From NCBI GenBank assembly GCA_044432885.1, contig JAWXUG010000003.1:1-36403 (forward strand): 36,403 bases of DNA. The letters run 5' to 3'. The position numbers were made by a program, and so were the translations under genes. The DNA comes from CAYJNO01 sp044432885. Lineage in GTDB: Bacteria; Bacillota_I; Bacilli_A; Erysipelotrichales; Erysipelotrichaceae. Shown in pieces: positions 1-7,302 of this stretch (position 1 is its first letter; each line of letters starts with the position of its first letter). Under the pieces are notes generated by a model. It searched no databases. It was not told where the DNA came from and saw nothing but the letters and a program-made list of their open reading frames with translations.

Positions 1-1
1 T

Positions 2-211
2 GGTATATTTATATTTGATAACCTTGAATTTCATGGTATGGTTCACCATATTGATGAAATTACAAATAGACATACACGTCAACTTGTGCGCAAGATTAAA
101 ACCTTTCAAGATCTTATCTTAGAAGATGAACGATTTGAAGCTTGTTATCATGCGGACATTGGCGATGGTGTATTAATTTTAAAAAAGAGAGGTAATGATA
201 ATGAAAATTAA
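2..211 (+). CDS. trmR: O-methyltransferase C-terminus (partial, probably tRNA 5-hydroxyuridine methyltransferase)
   Basis: The open frame enters from the left edge and stops at TAA 209-211, giving the last 69 residues. It reads like the end of class I SAM-dependent O-methyltransferases of the YrrM/TrmR type: FIFDNLEFHGMV near the start (beta-strand with the metal-binding Asp-Asn region), a basic helix RQLVRKIKTF, and the family-typical end HADIGDGVLILKK. TrmR methylates 5-hydroxyuridine in the tRNA wobble position to 5-methoxyuridine; assignment to that member rather than another O-methyltransferase is inference. The next gene starts inside its last codons, so the two are translationally coupled. 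The N-terminal SAM-binding half lies outside the window. Confidence 0.65.
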   Translation, partial: GIFIFDNLEFHGMVHHIDEITNRHTRQLVRKIKTFQDLILEDERFEACYHADIGDGVLILKKRGNDNEN

Positions 212-704
212 ATCTTTAGTAGTATTAGGTACAATCGTCAGTGCAGGAGCTTTTGTGGTAAGTCGTTGGAAAAGATTAGATGAGTTAGATAAACAAGAAA
301 CTGAGAAAAAATTGATTAGTTTAAATAGTCATGATGAAAACCCTACGGAAGAAGCGGGATCTAAGGAAACAAGGATGCCTAATAAATATCCAAATTTAGC
401 TGTTGATTTTTTAGATGCTATTTCTTCTCAAAGAGAGGTATTTAATTTAGAATTTCAACCTGAAACCTTGGTGAGATTATTCCATCAAATTAGCTTTCCA
501 AATATGAATAATGTGGATTATTTTTTGAAAGAAATCAGTGACTCAGATTATGAGTTTGATGTTCAAGTGGAAACTAGTGTCGTTAAATTAGCTAAAAACC
601 TTGTGATTGAGGAAGATATGATTATTAACGATATTTTCTATGTAGCCAATGTGGCTGCTGGATTTGAAGGGGATTATCAAGGCTATTCAATGGAAGTGCT
701 ATAG
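201..704 (+). CDS. Hypothetical small membrane-anchored protein
   Basis: A 167-residue protein not recognised as a known family. Residues 3-21 (IKSLVVLGTIVSAGAFVVS) form one hydrophobic segment followed by basic residues, so it is probably an N-in single-pass membrane protein or has an uncleaved signal anchor; there is no lipobox. A charged linker (about residues 25-60) precedes an acidic, soluble C-terminal domain. An in-frame ATG lies at 195, but the GAGAGG-type ribosome site at 187-192 is only 2 nt from it and 8 nt from ATG 201, so 201 is preferred. The gene overlaps the end of the preceding methyltransferase gene by 11 nt, indicating one operon, and is closed by a terminator at 703-728. 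Confidence 0.7.
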   Translation: MKIKSLVVLGTIVSAGAFVVSRWKRLDELDKQETEKKLISLNSHDENPTEEAGSKETRMPNKYPNLAVDFLDAISSQREVFNLEFQPETLVRLFHQISFPNMNNVDYFLKEISDSDYEFDVQVETSVVKLAKNLVIEEDMIINDIFYVANVAAGFEGDYQGYSMEVL

Positions 705-728
705 ACTATCAATCAGATAGTCTTTTTT
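703..728 (+). terminator. Intrinsic terminator after the small membrane protein gene
   Basis: AGACTATC (703-710) pairs perfectly with GATAGTCT (716-723) across a 5-nt loop and is followed by a T run. It overlaps the stop codon of the upstream gene and separates that operon from the ecf promoter. Confidence 0.85.
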
Positions 729-762
729 ATATTTATTTAATGAAATCGTTAACCGCATTCGT

Positions 763-791
763 TTGTCATGTTTATTAGTTTGTTGTATAAT
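763..791 (+). promoter_or_regulatory. Sigma-A promoter of ecfA1, probably giving a leaderless mRNA
   Basis: TTGTCA (763-768), a 17-nt spacer and a perfect TATAAT (786-791). The ATG of ecfA1 is at 801, so a start site 6-8 nt after the -10 box leaves only about 2-4 nt of leader. No Shine-Dalgarno sequence lies between them. Confidence 0.85.
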
Positions 792-800
792 AACTAAGTT

Positions 801-1631
801 ATGAAAAATATTATAAGTGTAGAAAAATTGAATTTTCATTATGATGAAGATACGTATGCGGTAAAAGAGGTTTCTTTTGATATTCTCAAGGGAAGCTATA
901 CAACAATAATCGGCCATAATGGATCTGGTAAAAGCACCATTGCTAAACTATTGATAGGTCTATTAGAAAAGGATAGTGGTGAGATTGTTGTGGGTGATTT
1001 GCCTTTAACTTTAGAAAATTTAAATTCAATTAGAAATGAAATTGGCATTGTGTTTCAAAATCCGGATAATCAATTCATTGGCTCAACAGTAAGAGATGAT
1101 ATTGCTTTCGGTTTGGAAAATCATTTAGTAGATCCAGAAAAAATGGATAGCATTATTAATCGATTTGCTGAAAGTGTAAACATGTCTAGCTATTTGGATC
1201 ATGAACCCACAAAATTGTCAGGTGGACAAAAGCAAAGAGTAGCTATTGCGGGTGCTTTAGCAATGAATCCTGAAATCATCATTTTTGATGAGAGTACAGC
1301 AATGCTAGACCCTACTGGGAAAGCAGAAATCAATAAACTAATCAAAGACTTACATAACGAAACAAAATTAACGATTATTTCGATTACCCACGATGTAGAA
1401 GAGGTGATTAAAAGTGATTATGTTCTTGTGATGGATAAGGGTTCTTTAATCATGCAAGGAGCACCAAGTGAGATATTTAAAAATGAAAAAAAGATGATTG
1501 ATTTAAATTTAGATATTCCGTTTTCAATGCGTTTGTATAATCAATTGGAAAAACAAGGAATCACACTCGATGTAAATAATGATTTAGAAGGGATGGTGGA
1601 TGCTTTATGTCAATTAAGTTTGAAAAAGTAG
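801..1631 (+). CDS. ecfA1: ECF transporter ATP-binding protein EcfA1
   Basis: 276 residues, normal for the family. It is one of two ATPases that drive energy-coupling-factor transporters, which take up vitamins and metal ions through exchangeable S-components. Walker A GHNGSGKST is at 38-46, the Q-loop Gln at 86, signature LSGGQ at 139-143, Walker B IIIFDE at 159-164 and the switch His at 197. The FDEST form of Walker B and QNPDNQF after the Q-loop are typical of EcfA1. The start at 801 fits the family N-terminus (a beta-strand begins at residue 4) although no ribosome-binding site precedes it; see the promoter entry. Its end overlaps ecfA2 by 25 nt. Confidence 0.95.
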   Translation: MKNIISVEKLNFHYDEDTYAVKEVSFDILKGSYTTIIGHNGSGKSTIAKLLIGLLEKDSGEIVVGDLPLTLENLNSIRNEIGIVFQNPDNQFIGSTVRDDIAFGLENHLVDPEKMDSIINRFAESVNMSSYLDHEPTKLSGGQKQRVAIAGALAMNPEIIIFDESTAMLDPTGKAEINKLIKDLHNETKLTIISITHDVEEVIKSDYVLVMDKGSLIMQGAPSEIFKNEKKMIDLNLDIPFSMRLYNQLEKQGITLDVNNDLEGMVDALCQLSLKK

Positions 1632-2467
1632 GCTATATTTATGACCATCAATCCCCTTTTGAATTTGTCGCTTTAAAAGAAGTTGATTTAACAATTCAAA
1701 CGGGTAAAGTGACGGCTATTATCGGGAATACCGGTAGTGGAAAAAGTACACTTGTCCAACATTTAAATGTTTTATTAAGACCGACAAGTGGTAAGTTGAC
1801 TGTTTTAGATAAGGTTATTTCAAGTGATGAAAAAACAAAACAGTTAAAACAACTAAGGAAAAAAGTAGGGCTGGTTTTTCAGTTTCCAGAGTATCAGTTG
1901 TTTGAGGAAACCATTTTAAAGGATGTTTCTTTTGGGCCTCGAAATTTTTCAAGTGATGAAGAAAGAATCATTGAATCTTCTAAAAGAGCTTTAAGTTTAG
2001 TGGGGATGGACGAGCCTTATTACGAGCGTAGTCCGCTTGATTTAAGTGGAGGGCAAAAAAGAAGAGTAGCGATAGCGGGGATATTAGCCCTTGATCCAGA
2101 AGTTTTAGTATTAGATGAACCGACGGCAGGACTTGACCCTCAAGGTTCAAAACAAATGATGAGTTTATTTAAAGAATTAAATGTTGATTATGGGAAAACG
2201 GTACTTATTGTTACTCATGATATGGACCATGTTTTGAACTATTGTGATGAAGTGGTTGTAATGAGGAAAGGATGTGTCTATTATCAAAATGATGTACATT
2301 CTTTCTTTAAAGATGAAACAATATGGAATGAATTGAAAATTGAGCAACCGAATATTATTAAAGCGAAACAAATGCTTATTGATAAAGGGTTCATGATTGA
2401 TGAAAATATATTTGATTTAGAAAGTTTAGTGAATCAGCTTAAATCACAGGTGAAATCAAATGGCTAG
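1607..2467 (+). CDS. ecfA2: ECF transporter ATP-binding protein EcfA2
   Basis: 286 residues. Second ATPase of the ECF module, pairing with EcfA1 on the cytoplasmic face of EcfT. Walker A GNTGSGKST is at 40-48, Q-loop Gln at 92 within FQFPEYQLF (the EcfA2 hallmark), LSGGQ at 146-150, Walker B VLVLDE at 166-171 and switch His at 204. The gene begins 25 nt inside ecfA1, and a GAAGGGATGG stretch upstream of ATG 1607 can serve as its ribosome site. It overlaps ecfT by 8 nt, so the three subunits are likely made in step. The usual Bacillota order A1-A2-T is preserved. Confidence 0.95.
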   Translation: MSIKFEKVGYIYDHQSPFEFVALKEVDLTIQTGKVTAIIGNTGSGKSTLVQHLNVLLRPTSGKLTVLDKVISSDEKTKQLKQLRKKVGLVFQFPEYQLFEETILKDVSFGPRNFSSDEERIIESSKRALSLVGMDEPYYERSPLDLSGGQKRRVAIAGILALDPEVLVLDEPTAGLDPQGSKQMMSLFKELNVDYGKTVLIVTHDMDHVLNYCDEVVVMRKGCVYYQNDVHSFFKDETIWNELKIEQPNIIKAKQMLIDKGFMIDENIFDLESLVNQLKSQVKSNG

Positions 2468-3257
2468 TTTTACAATAGGGAAGTATTTGCCACTTAATTC
2501 AGTGGTTCACAAGATGGATCCTCGCTGCAAAATTTTAGCAATGTTAATTATGTTGATAGCGATTATGATGCCTGTAGGTTATTTAGGATACGCAATTATT
2601 GGCACGATTATTGTTGGGTTTACGCTGTTATCTAAATTAAAATTATCTTTTGTTATTAAAGCGATTAGACCAATGTTATTTATGTTGTGTTTTTTACTTG
2701 TGATCAATATGATGGTCATCAAGACTGGGACATTATTAGTTACTGTTTTTGGCTTTAGCATTTATAGTGATGCTGTATTTCAAACTTTATTTATAGCTAT
2801 TAGGTTAATTATGATGATTATGATTACAACCGTTTTAACAACGACTACCAAACCACTAGATTTAACGTTAGGGATTGAAGATTTATTGTCTCCGTTTAAA
2901 AAAATAGGAGTCCCTGCCCATGAAATTGCAATGATGATTTCGATTGCTTTAAGATTTATTCCTACTTTAATTGAAGAAACACAACGTATCATGCGAGCTC
3001 AAGCGAGTAGAGGGGTAGATCTTGAAGAAGGTAGCTTAGGTGAAAAAGTACAGGCCATTTTATCTTTGATTGTTCCTTTATTTGTATCAGCATTCCAACG
3101 CGCTGAAGACTTAGCAAATGCGATGGAAGCTCGTGGATATATTCCAGGAGAAACAAGAACAAGATATAAACAATTAAAAATGAAAAGTTATGATTATATA
3201 TTAATGATAGCTGTTAGTTTGATTTTCATCTTAATGATGGTATTTGTTTTCGTATGA
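2460..3257 (+). CDS. ecfT: ECF transporter transmembrane protein EcfT
   Basis: 265 residues. It is the membrane scaffold that links the two ATPases to substrate-binding S-components. Hydrophobic segments lie at about 25-60, 68-88, 105-127 and near the C-terminus (243-265). The two coupling-helix motifs with Ala-X-Arg-Gly / Ala-Arg-Gly character, which dock into the ATPase grooves, are visible as QASRG (181-185) and EARGY (223-227). The AGGTGAAATCAA stretch before ATG 2460 supplies the ribosome site. It overlaps ecfA2 by 8 nt and truA by 4 nt (ATGA). No S-component gene is present, so this is a shared group II type module. Confidence 0.95.
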   Translation: MASFTIGKYLPLNSVVHKMDPRCKILAMLIMLIAIMMPVGYLGYAIIGTIIVGFTLLSKLKLSFVIKAIRPMLFMLCFLLVINMMVIKTGTLLVTVFGFSIYSDAVFQTLFIAIRLIMMIMITTVLTTTTKPLDLTLGIEDLLSPFKKIGVPAHEIAMMISIALRFIPTLIEETQRIMRAQASRGVDLEEGSLGEKVQAILSLIVPLFVSAFQRAEDLANAMEARGYIPGETRTRYKQLKMKSYDYILMIAVSLIFILMMVFVFV

Positions 3258-3997
3258 TAAAGCGTTTTAAAGTGTGCGTAGCTTATGATGGAACAAATTA
3301 TAAGGGCTGGCAAAAACAAAATAATGGTTTAGGAATACAGGAAGTACTTGAGAAAGTATTGTCCTCTATTAGTCACGAACAGATAGATATTGTGGCATCA
3401 GGCAGAACAGATGCAGGCGTTCATGCTAGTAAGCAGTATTTTCACTTCGATACCGTCTTCTATTTGGATGCAGATGCATGGCATAAAGCGATAAGGGGAT
3501 ATTTGCCTAAAGATATTTATATTATCAGTATGGAAGAAGTGGATCAAAGCTTTCATGCAAGATTTAGTGCAAAAGCCAAAATATATCAATATCGAATAAA
3601 AATTAATCACTACGATGTCTTTGAAAGAAATTATAGTTGTTATTGTGGTTATCCACTGGATGTTAAAGTAATGAAACAATGTGCTCAGTTGTTTGTTGGG
3701 TCAAAAGACTTCACTTCTTTTTGTGGTAACTCATTACAAATTCATCCTGATCAGGTAAGGACTATTTATTCTATAGATATTGAAGATAATGAAGAGTGGA
3801 TTGTTTTGACTTTTCATGGAAGAAGCTTTTTGCGATATATGGTGAGAATGATAACTGCTGCACTGATAACTGCTGGTAGAGGGCGAGTTAGCGAAGACGA
3901 ACTTGAAATGATGTTAAAGGCAAAAAATAAGGATGCCTTTAAACTGAATGCAGAGCCACAAGGCCTTTATTTGATGGATGTTTTGTATGAAGGATAA
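3254..3997 (+). CDS. truA: tRNA pseudouridine(38-40) synthase TruA
   Basis: 247 residues, standard length. It isomerises uridines 38, 39 and 40 of the tRNA anticodon arm to pseudouridine. The catalytic Asp is D53 in the invariant SGRTDAGVHA motif (49-58); YDGTNYKGWQ (11-20) and RSFLRYMVRM in the C-terminal half are further family signatures. The start ATG overlaps the stop of ecfT (ATGA), so it is the fourth gene of the ecf operon. In many Bacillota this ecf-truA block follows rplQ at the far end of the ribosomal supercluster; here it precedes rpsJ. Confidence 0.95.
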   Translation: MIKRFKVCVAYDGTNYKGWQKQNNGLGIQEVLEKVLSSISHEQIDIVASGRTDAGVHASKQYFHFDTVFYLDADAWHKAIRGYLPKDIYIISMEEVDQSFHARFSAKAKIYQYRIKINHYDVFERNYSCYCGYPLDVKVMKQCAQLFVGSKDFTSFCGNSLQIHPDQVRTIYSIDIEDNEEWIVLTFHGRSFLRYMVRMITAALITAGRGRVSEDELEMMLKAKNKDAFKLNAEPQGLYLMDVLYEG

Positions 3998-4012
3998 AGA
4001 AGGATAAAAATA

Positions 4013-4038
4013 AAAAAGTGCTTGCAATAGCGCTTTTT
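4013..4038 (+). terminator. Terminator of the ecf-truA operon, overlapping the S10 promoter
   Basis: AAAAAGTGC (4013-4021) pairs with GCGCTTTTT (4030-4038), with one G-T pair, around the 8-nt loop TTGCAATA. The A-tract, GC core and T run fit an intrinsic terminator. The loop contains the whole -35 hexamer of the next promoter. Confidence 0.8.
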
Positions 4039-4050
4039 ATTTCGTATAAT
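4022..4050 (+). promoter_or_regulatory. Sigma-A promoter of the S10-spc-alpha supercluster
   Basis: TTGCAA (4022-4027), a 17-nt spacer and a perfect TATAAT (4045-4050). It predicts a start near 4057 and a leader of about 120 nt before rpsJ. It is the only strong promoter I see before the terminator after rplQ. Confidence 0.9.
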
Positions 4051-4056
4051 GTGTAG

Positions 4057-4179
4057 GCATCGCTATGATATGGGAGGTTGCTGGCACACCGAAAGACGTT
4101 GTCACAGGTGTGATAACCGGGGAATTCACAAGGAGCGAGAGTCTTTAATAAGACGGATGAAATGAAGGAGGAATATTTC
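4057..4179 (+). promoter_or_regulatory. Structured 5' leader of the ribosomal protein operon (S10 leader)
   Basis: The untranslated leader can fold into at least two hairpins. CACACC (4085-4090) pairs with GGTGTG (4107-4112), with an inner GAC/GTC pairing around GTT, and GTCTT (4141-4145) pairs with AAGAC (4150-4154) over a TAAT loop, shortly before the AAGGAGG at 4165-4171. The stretch around 4075-4122 resembles, from memory, the conserved leader found before rpsJ in other Bacillota. Control of the operon by a ribosomal protein binding here is inference. There is no terminator-like hairpin in it, so any control would more likely be translational or act on elongation. Confidence 0.6.
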
Positions 4180-4491
4180 ATGGCAAAAAATAGCGTAAAA
4201 ATTCGCTTAAAAGCTTACGAGCACAGAGCACTTGACACAGCTAGCGAGAAAATCGTTCAAGCTGCAATGGAGCATGGAGCTAAGAAAGTTGTTGGGCCAG
4301 TTCCACTACCAACTGAAAAACAAGTGGTAACAATCTTACGTGCGGTTCACAAATACAAAGATTCGCGCGAACAATTCGAAATCAGAACACACAAACGTTT
4401 AATCGAAATCATCGGACCAACACCAGCTACAATCGACGCATTAAGTCGTTTAGAGCTTGCAAGTGGCGTTGATATCGAAATTAAACTTTAG
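4180..4491 (+). CDS. rpsJ: 30S ribosomal protein S10 (NusE)
   Basis: 103 residues. S10 sits in the head of the 30S subunit and, as NusE, joins NusB and NusG in transcription-translation coupling. The long loop contains VVGPVPLPTEKQ and IRTHKRLIEI as in other bacterial S10 proteins. An in-frame ATG at 4162 is rejected because the perfect AAGGAGG (4165-4171) lies downstream of it and 8 nt before ATG 4180, which gives the canonical MAKNSVKIRLKAYEH start. First gene of the supercluster. Confidence 0.97.
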   Translation: MAKNSVKIRLKAYEHRALDTASEKIVQAAMEHGAKKVVGPVPLPTEKQVVTILRAVHKYKDSREQFEIRTHKRLIEIIGPTPATIDALSRLELASGVDIEIKL

Positions 4492-4507
4492 TTAGAAAGG
4501 TGGCATC

Positions 4508-5185
4508 ATGAAAGGAATATTAGGACGTAAACTTGGTATGACTCAAGTGTTTACTGAAGAAGGTGTATTAATTCCAGTAACAGTTATCGGGATTGAACCA
4601 AATACAGTATTACAAAAGAAAACAATTGAAACAGATGGCTATGAAGCTGTTCAACTTGGTTTAGAAGATGTTAAAGAATCAAGAGCTACAAAACCTCAAT
4701 TAGGTCATGCTAAAAAAGCAAACTCAGCAGCTAAAAAATTCATTCGTGAAATCAGAAGTAGCGAAATGATGGATTTAGAAGTTGGACAACAAATCAATGC
4801 AACAATCTTTTCCGCTGGTGACATTGTAGATGTTACAGGAGTGAGTAAAGGTCATGGATTTAGCGGAACGATCGTACGTAACAATGCAACTATCGGGCCA
4901 AAATCACATGGTTCAGGGCATCATAGACACATCGGTTCATTAGCGACTATCGGTCGTAATAACGGTGTAATTAACAAGGGTACAGTAATGGCTGGGCAAC
5001 ACGGTTGTTTCAGAACTACAAACCAAAACTTAGAAGTTATTAAAGTTGACGGTGAAGAGAACTACATGTTAGTAAAAGGAAACGTTCCTGGACCTAAAAA
5101 AGGGCTTGTAATCGTAAAAACAACAGTTAAGAAAGTAAAAAATGTAGCAGCAAAAGAATTACTTTCAGTTAGTAAGGAGGACTAA
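4508..5185 (+). CDS. rplC: 50S ribosomal protein L3
   Basis: 225 residues, somewhat longer than the common 205-210 because of a Lys/Val-rich C-terminal tail (about residues 200-225). L3 is an early 23S rRNA binder whose loop reaches toward the peptidyl transferase centre. The N-terminus MKGILGRKLGMTQVF and the central Gly/His-rich extension (about 135-175, containing GSGHHRHIGSLA) are diagnostic. An AAAGGTGG site precedes the ATG, and the gap to rpsJ is 16 nt. Confidence 0.97.
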   Translation: MKGILGRKLGMTQVFTEEGVLIPVTVIGIEPNTVLQKKTIETDGYEAVQLGLEDVKESRATKPQLGHAKKANSAAKKFIREIRSSEMMDLEVGQQINATIFSAGDIVDVTGVSKGHGFSGTIVRNNATIGPKSHGSGHHRHIGSLATIGRNNGVINKGTVMAGQHGCFRTTNQNLEVIKVDGEENYMLVKGNVPGPKKGLVIVKTTVKKVKNVAAKELLSVSKED

Positions 5186-5187
5186 GA

Positions 5188-5817
5188 ATGCCTAATTTAG
5201 ACGTATATAGTTTAGAAGCTACGAAAGTAGGCACTATCGATGCAGGTGAAGCTGTATTTGGAATCACACCAAACAAACAAGCGATGTTTGATGTAATCCT
5301 TATGCAAAGAGCAAGCCTTCGTCAAGGAAGTCATGATGTTAAGACACGTCGTGAAGTAAGTGGTGGTGGGAGGAAACCATTCCGCCAAAAAGGAACTGGT
5401 CGTGCTCGTCAAGGGTCAATCAGAGCTCCTCAATGGAGAGGTGGAGGAATTGCATTCGGTCCAACTCCTAGAAGCTATGCTTACAAATTAAACCGTAAAA
5501 TTAGAAGATTAGCAGTACGCTCAATCTTATCTCAAAAAGTTTTAGATAACAATTTAGTTGTATTAGATACAATTGAGTTTGCAACAGCTAAAACAAAAGA
5601 TTTCGTTAAAGTGATGGAAGCATTCAAATTTGAACGTAAAACTTTATTCGTAGTAGATATTGAAGAAGATTTCAACAATGCTTACTTAGCAATGAGAAAC
5701 CTTCCAAATGTATTAATGTTAACCGTTGAATCAATCAATGTGTATGACGTTGCGAATGCAGACAAATTAGTAATGACTAAAGCTGCAATGGAAAAAGCGA
5801 AGGAGGTATTAGCATAA
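5188..5817 (+). CDS. rplD: 50S ribosomal protein L4
   Basis: 209 residues. L4 lines the narrow point of the exit tunnel with L22. The tunnel loop, rich in Gly and Arg (GGGRKPFRQKGTGRARQGS, about residues 55-73, followed by PQWRGGG), is intact. AAGGAGG lies inside the end of rplC, 2 nt between the genes. In gamma-proteobacteria L4 represses its own operon; nothing in this sequence shows whether that applies here. Confidence 0.97.
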   Translation: MPNLDVYSLEATKVGTIDAGEAVFGITPNKQAMFDVILMQRASLRQGSHDVKTRREVSGGGRKPFRQKGTGRARQGSIRAPQWRGGGIAFGPTPRSYAYKLNRKIRRLAVRSILSQKVLDNNLVVLDTIEFATAKTKDFVKVMEAFKFERKTLFVVDIEEDFNNAYLAMRNLPNVLMLTVESINVYDVANADKLVMTKAAMEKAKEVLA

Positions 5818-6101
5818 TGACTAATGCAAGAGATCTTATTATTCGTCCTTTGATTACTGAAAAGACAATGAAAATGATGCAAGACGACAATAAAGTGACA
5901 TTCGTGGTTGCTAAAGGAGTTAACAAAACTCAAGTGCGTCAAGCTATCGAAAGTATCTTCAACGTTAAAGTAGAATCAGTGAACATGATGAATGTTCGCC
6001 CTAAGAAAAAACGTGTAGGTAAATATGTTGGGACAACAAGTGCATATAAAAAAGCAATTGTTAAATTACCAGAAGGGACAGATATCGATTTAGGTATCTA
6101 G
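5817..6101 (+). CDS. rplW: 50S ribosomal protein L23
   Basis: 94 residues. L23 sits at the tunnel exit and is the docking point for trigger factor and the signal recognition particle. DLIIRPLITEKTMKMM near the N-terminus and VNMMNVRPKKKRVGKYVG in the second half are typical. It starts in a TAATG overlap with rplD, with AAGGAGG inside the last codons of rplD. The following 62-nt spacer is the longest within this part of the cluster and contains a small repeat. Confidence 0.96.
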   Translation: MTNARDLIIRPLITEKTMKMMQDDNKVTFVVAKGVNKTQVRQAIESIFNVKVESVNMMNVRPKKKRVGKYVGTTSAYKKAIVKLPEGTDIDLGI

Positions 6102-6114
6102 TTAAAACAAATAT

Positions 6115-6147
6115 CGGAAGAATCATGCTATTTCCGGAAAATCATGC
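6115..6147 (+). repeat. Short 20-nt-period repeat and hairpin in the rplW-rplB spacer
   Basis: CGGAAGAATCATGC (6115-6128) recurs as CGGAAAATCATGC (6135-6147), a degenerate direct repeat with a 20-nt period. CGGAA (6115-6119) can also pair with TTCCG (6132-6136). It is followed at once by the AGGAGG of rplB (6150-6155). No function is known to me. Confidence 0.6.
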
Positions 6148-6163
6148 ATAGGAGGACAAATAC

Positions 6164-6997
6164 GTGGGTATTAAAAAATATAAACCAACCACTCCTGGTA
6201 GACGTGGAATGTCTACATTGACTAATGATGAAATTACAACTAACAAACCAGAGAAAAGTTTATTAGTAAGTTTCTCAAAGTCAGGAGGAAGAAATAACAC
6301 TGGTCGCATCACAACAAGACACCACGGTGGTGGGCACAAACAAAAATATCGTATTATCGATTTTAAACGTAACAAAGACAATATCGTTGCTAAAGTAGCA
6401 ACAATTGAATATGATCCAAATAGAACAGCAAACATCGCATTATTACACTACGCTGATGGTGAAAAGAGATATATCTTAGCGCCAAAAGGTTTAGTTGTAG
6501 GACAAGAAGTTGTTTCTGGTACTACTGCGGACATTAAAGTAGGAAACTGCTTAGAACTTCAAAATATGCCAGAAGGTACAACTGTTCATAACATCGAATT
6601 AAAACCTGGTAAAGGTGGACAATTAGCAAGATCTGCAGGAGCTAGTGCTCAAATCTTAGGTCTTGAAGGACGTTATGCAATCGTTAGACTTGTAAGTGGT
6701 GAAGTTCGTAAAATCTTAGGTAACTGTCGTGCTACAGTTGGTACAGTAGGTAATGAAGATTACAACTTAATCAACTGGGGTAAAGCAGGACGTTCACGTT
6801 GGTTAGGTATCCGCCCAACTGTTCGTGGTTCTGTAATGAATCCAAATGACCATCCACATGGTGGTGGGGAAGGACGTACGCCAATCGGACGTAAATCTCC
6901 AATGACACCTTGGGGTAAAAAAGCGATGGGTGTTAGAACTCGTAAAACTAAAAAAGCTTCTACGCAATATATTGTACGTAGACGCGATGCGAAATAG
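6164..6997 (+). CDS. rplB: 50S ribosomal protein L2
   Basis: 277 residues, standard. L2 is required for subunit joining and peptidyl transferase activity. The C-terminal motif MNPNDHPHGGGEGR (225-238), including the conserved His near the active centre, is intact, and RRGMSTL and TTRHHGGGHKQKYR mark the N-terminal part. The start is GTG at 6164, chosen because AGGAGG (6150-6155) lies 8 nt upstream and the protein then begins MGIKKYKPTTPGRR as expected. Confidence 0.97.
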   Translation: MGIKKYKPTTPGRRGMSTLTNDEITTNKPEKSLLVSFSKSGGRNNTGRITTRHHGGGHKQKYRIIDFKRNKDNIVAKVATIEYDPNRTANIALLHYADGEKRYILAPKGLVVGQEVVSGTTADIKVGNCLELQNMPEGTTVHNIELKPGKGGQLARSAGASAQILGLEGRYAIVRLVSGEVRKILGNCRATVGTVGNEDYNLINWGKAGRSRWLGIRPTVRGSVMNPNDHPHGGGEGRTPIGRKSPMTPWGKKAMGVRTRKTKKASTQYIVRRRDAK

Positions 6998-7018
6998 GCG
7001 AAAGGAAGGAAATGAAAA

Positions 7019-7288
7019 ATGGCTCGTAGTCTTAAAAAAGGACCATTCTGTGATGATCACTTAATGAAAAAAGTGGATGCACTTAATGCGTCAGGTAAAA
7101 AAGAAGTAATTAAAACTTGGTCTCGTCGTTCAACAATTTTCCCTGATTTCGTTGAACACACATTTGCCGTATATAATGGTAAAGAACATGTTCCAGTTTT
7201 TGTAACTGAGGATATGGTAGGACATAAATTAGGAGAATTCGTACCAACACGCAAATACGGCGGACATGGTGACGATAAGAAAGCTTAA
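7019..7288 (+). CDS. rpsS: 30S ribosomal protein S19
   Basis: 89 residues. S19 pairs with S13 in the head of the small subunit near the A site. MARSLKKGPF at the start and VPVFVTEDMVGHKLGEF in the second half are diagnostic. AAGGAAGG precedes the ATG; another ATG a few bases earlier, inside AAATGAAAA, is out of frame. Confidence 0.97.
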   Translation: MARSLKKGPFCDDHLMKKVDALNASGKKEVIKTWSRRSTIFPDFVEHTFAVYNGKEHVPVFVTEDMVGHKLGEFVPTRKYGGHGDDKKA

Positions 7289-7302
7289 GGAGGAAGTAGA
7301 AA

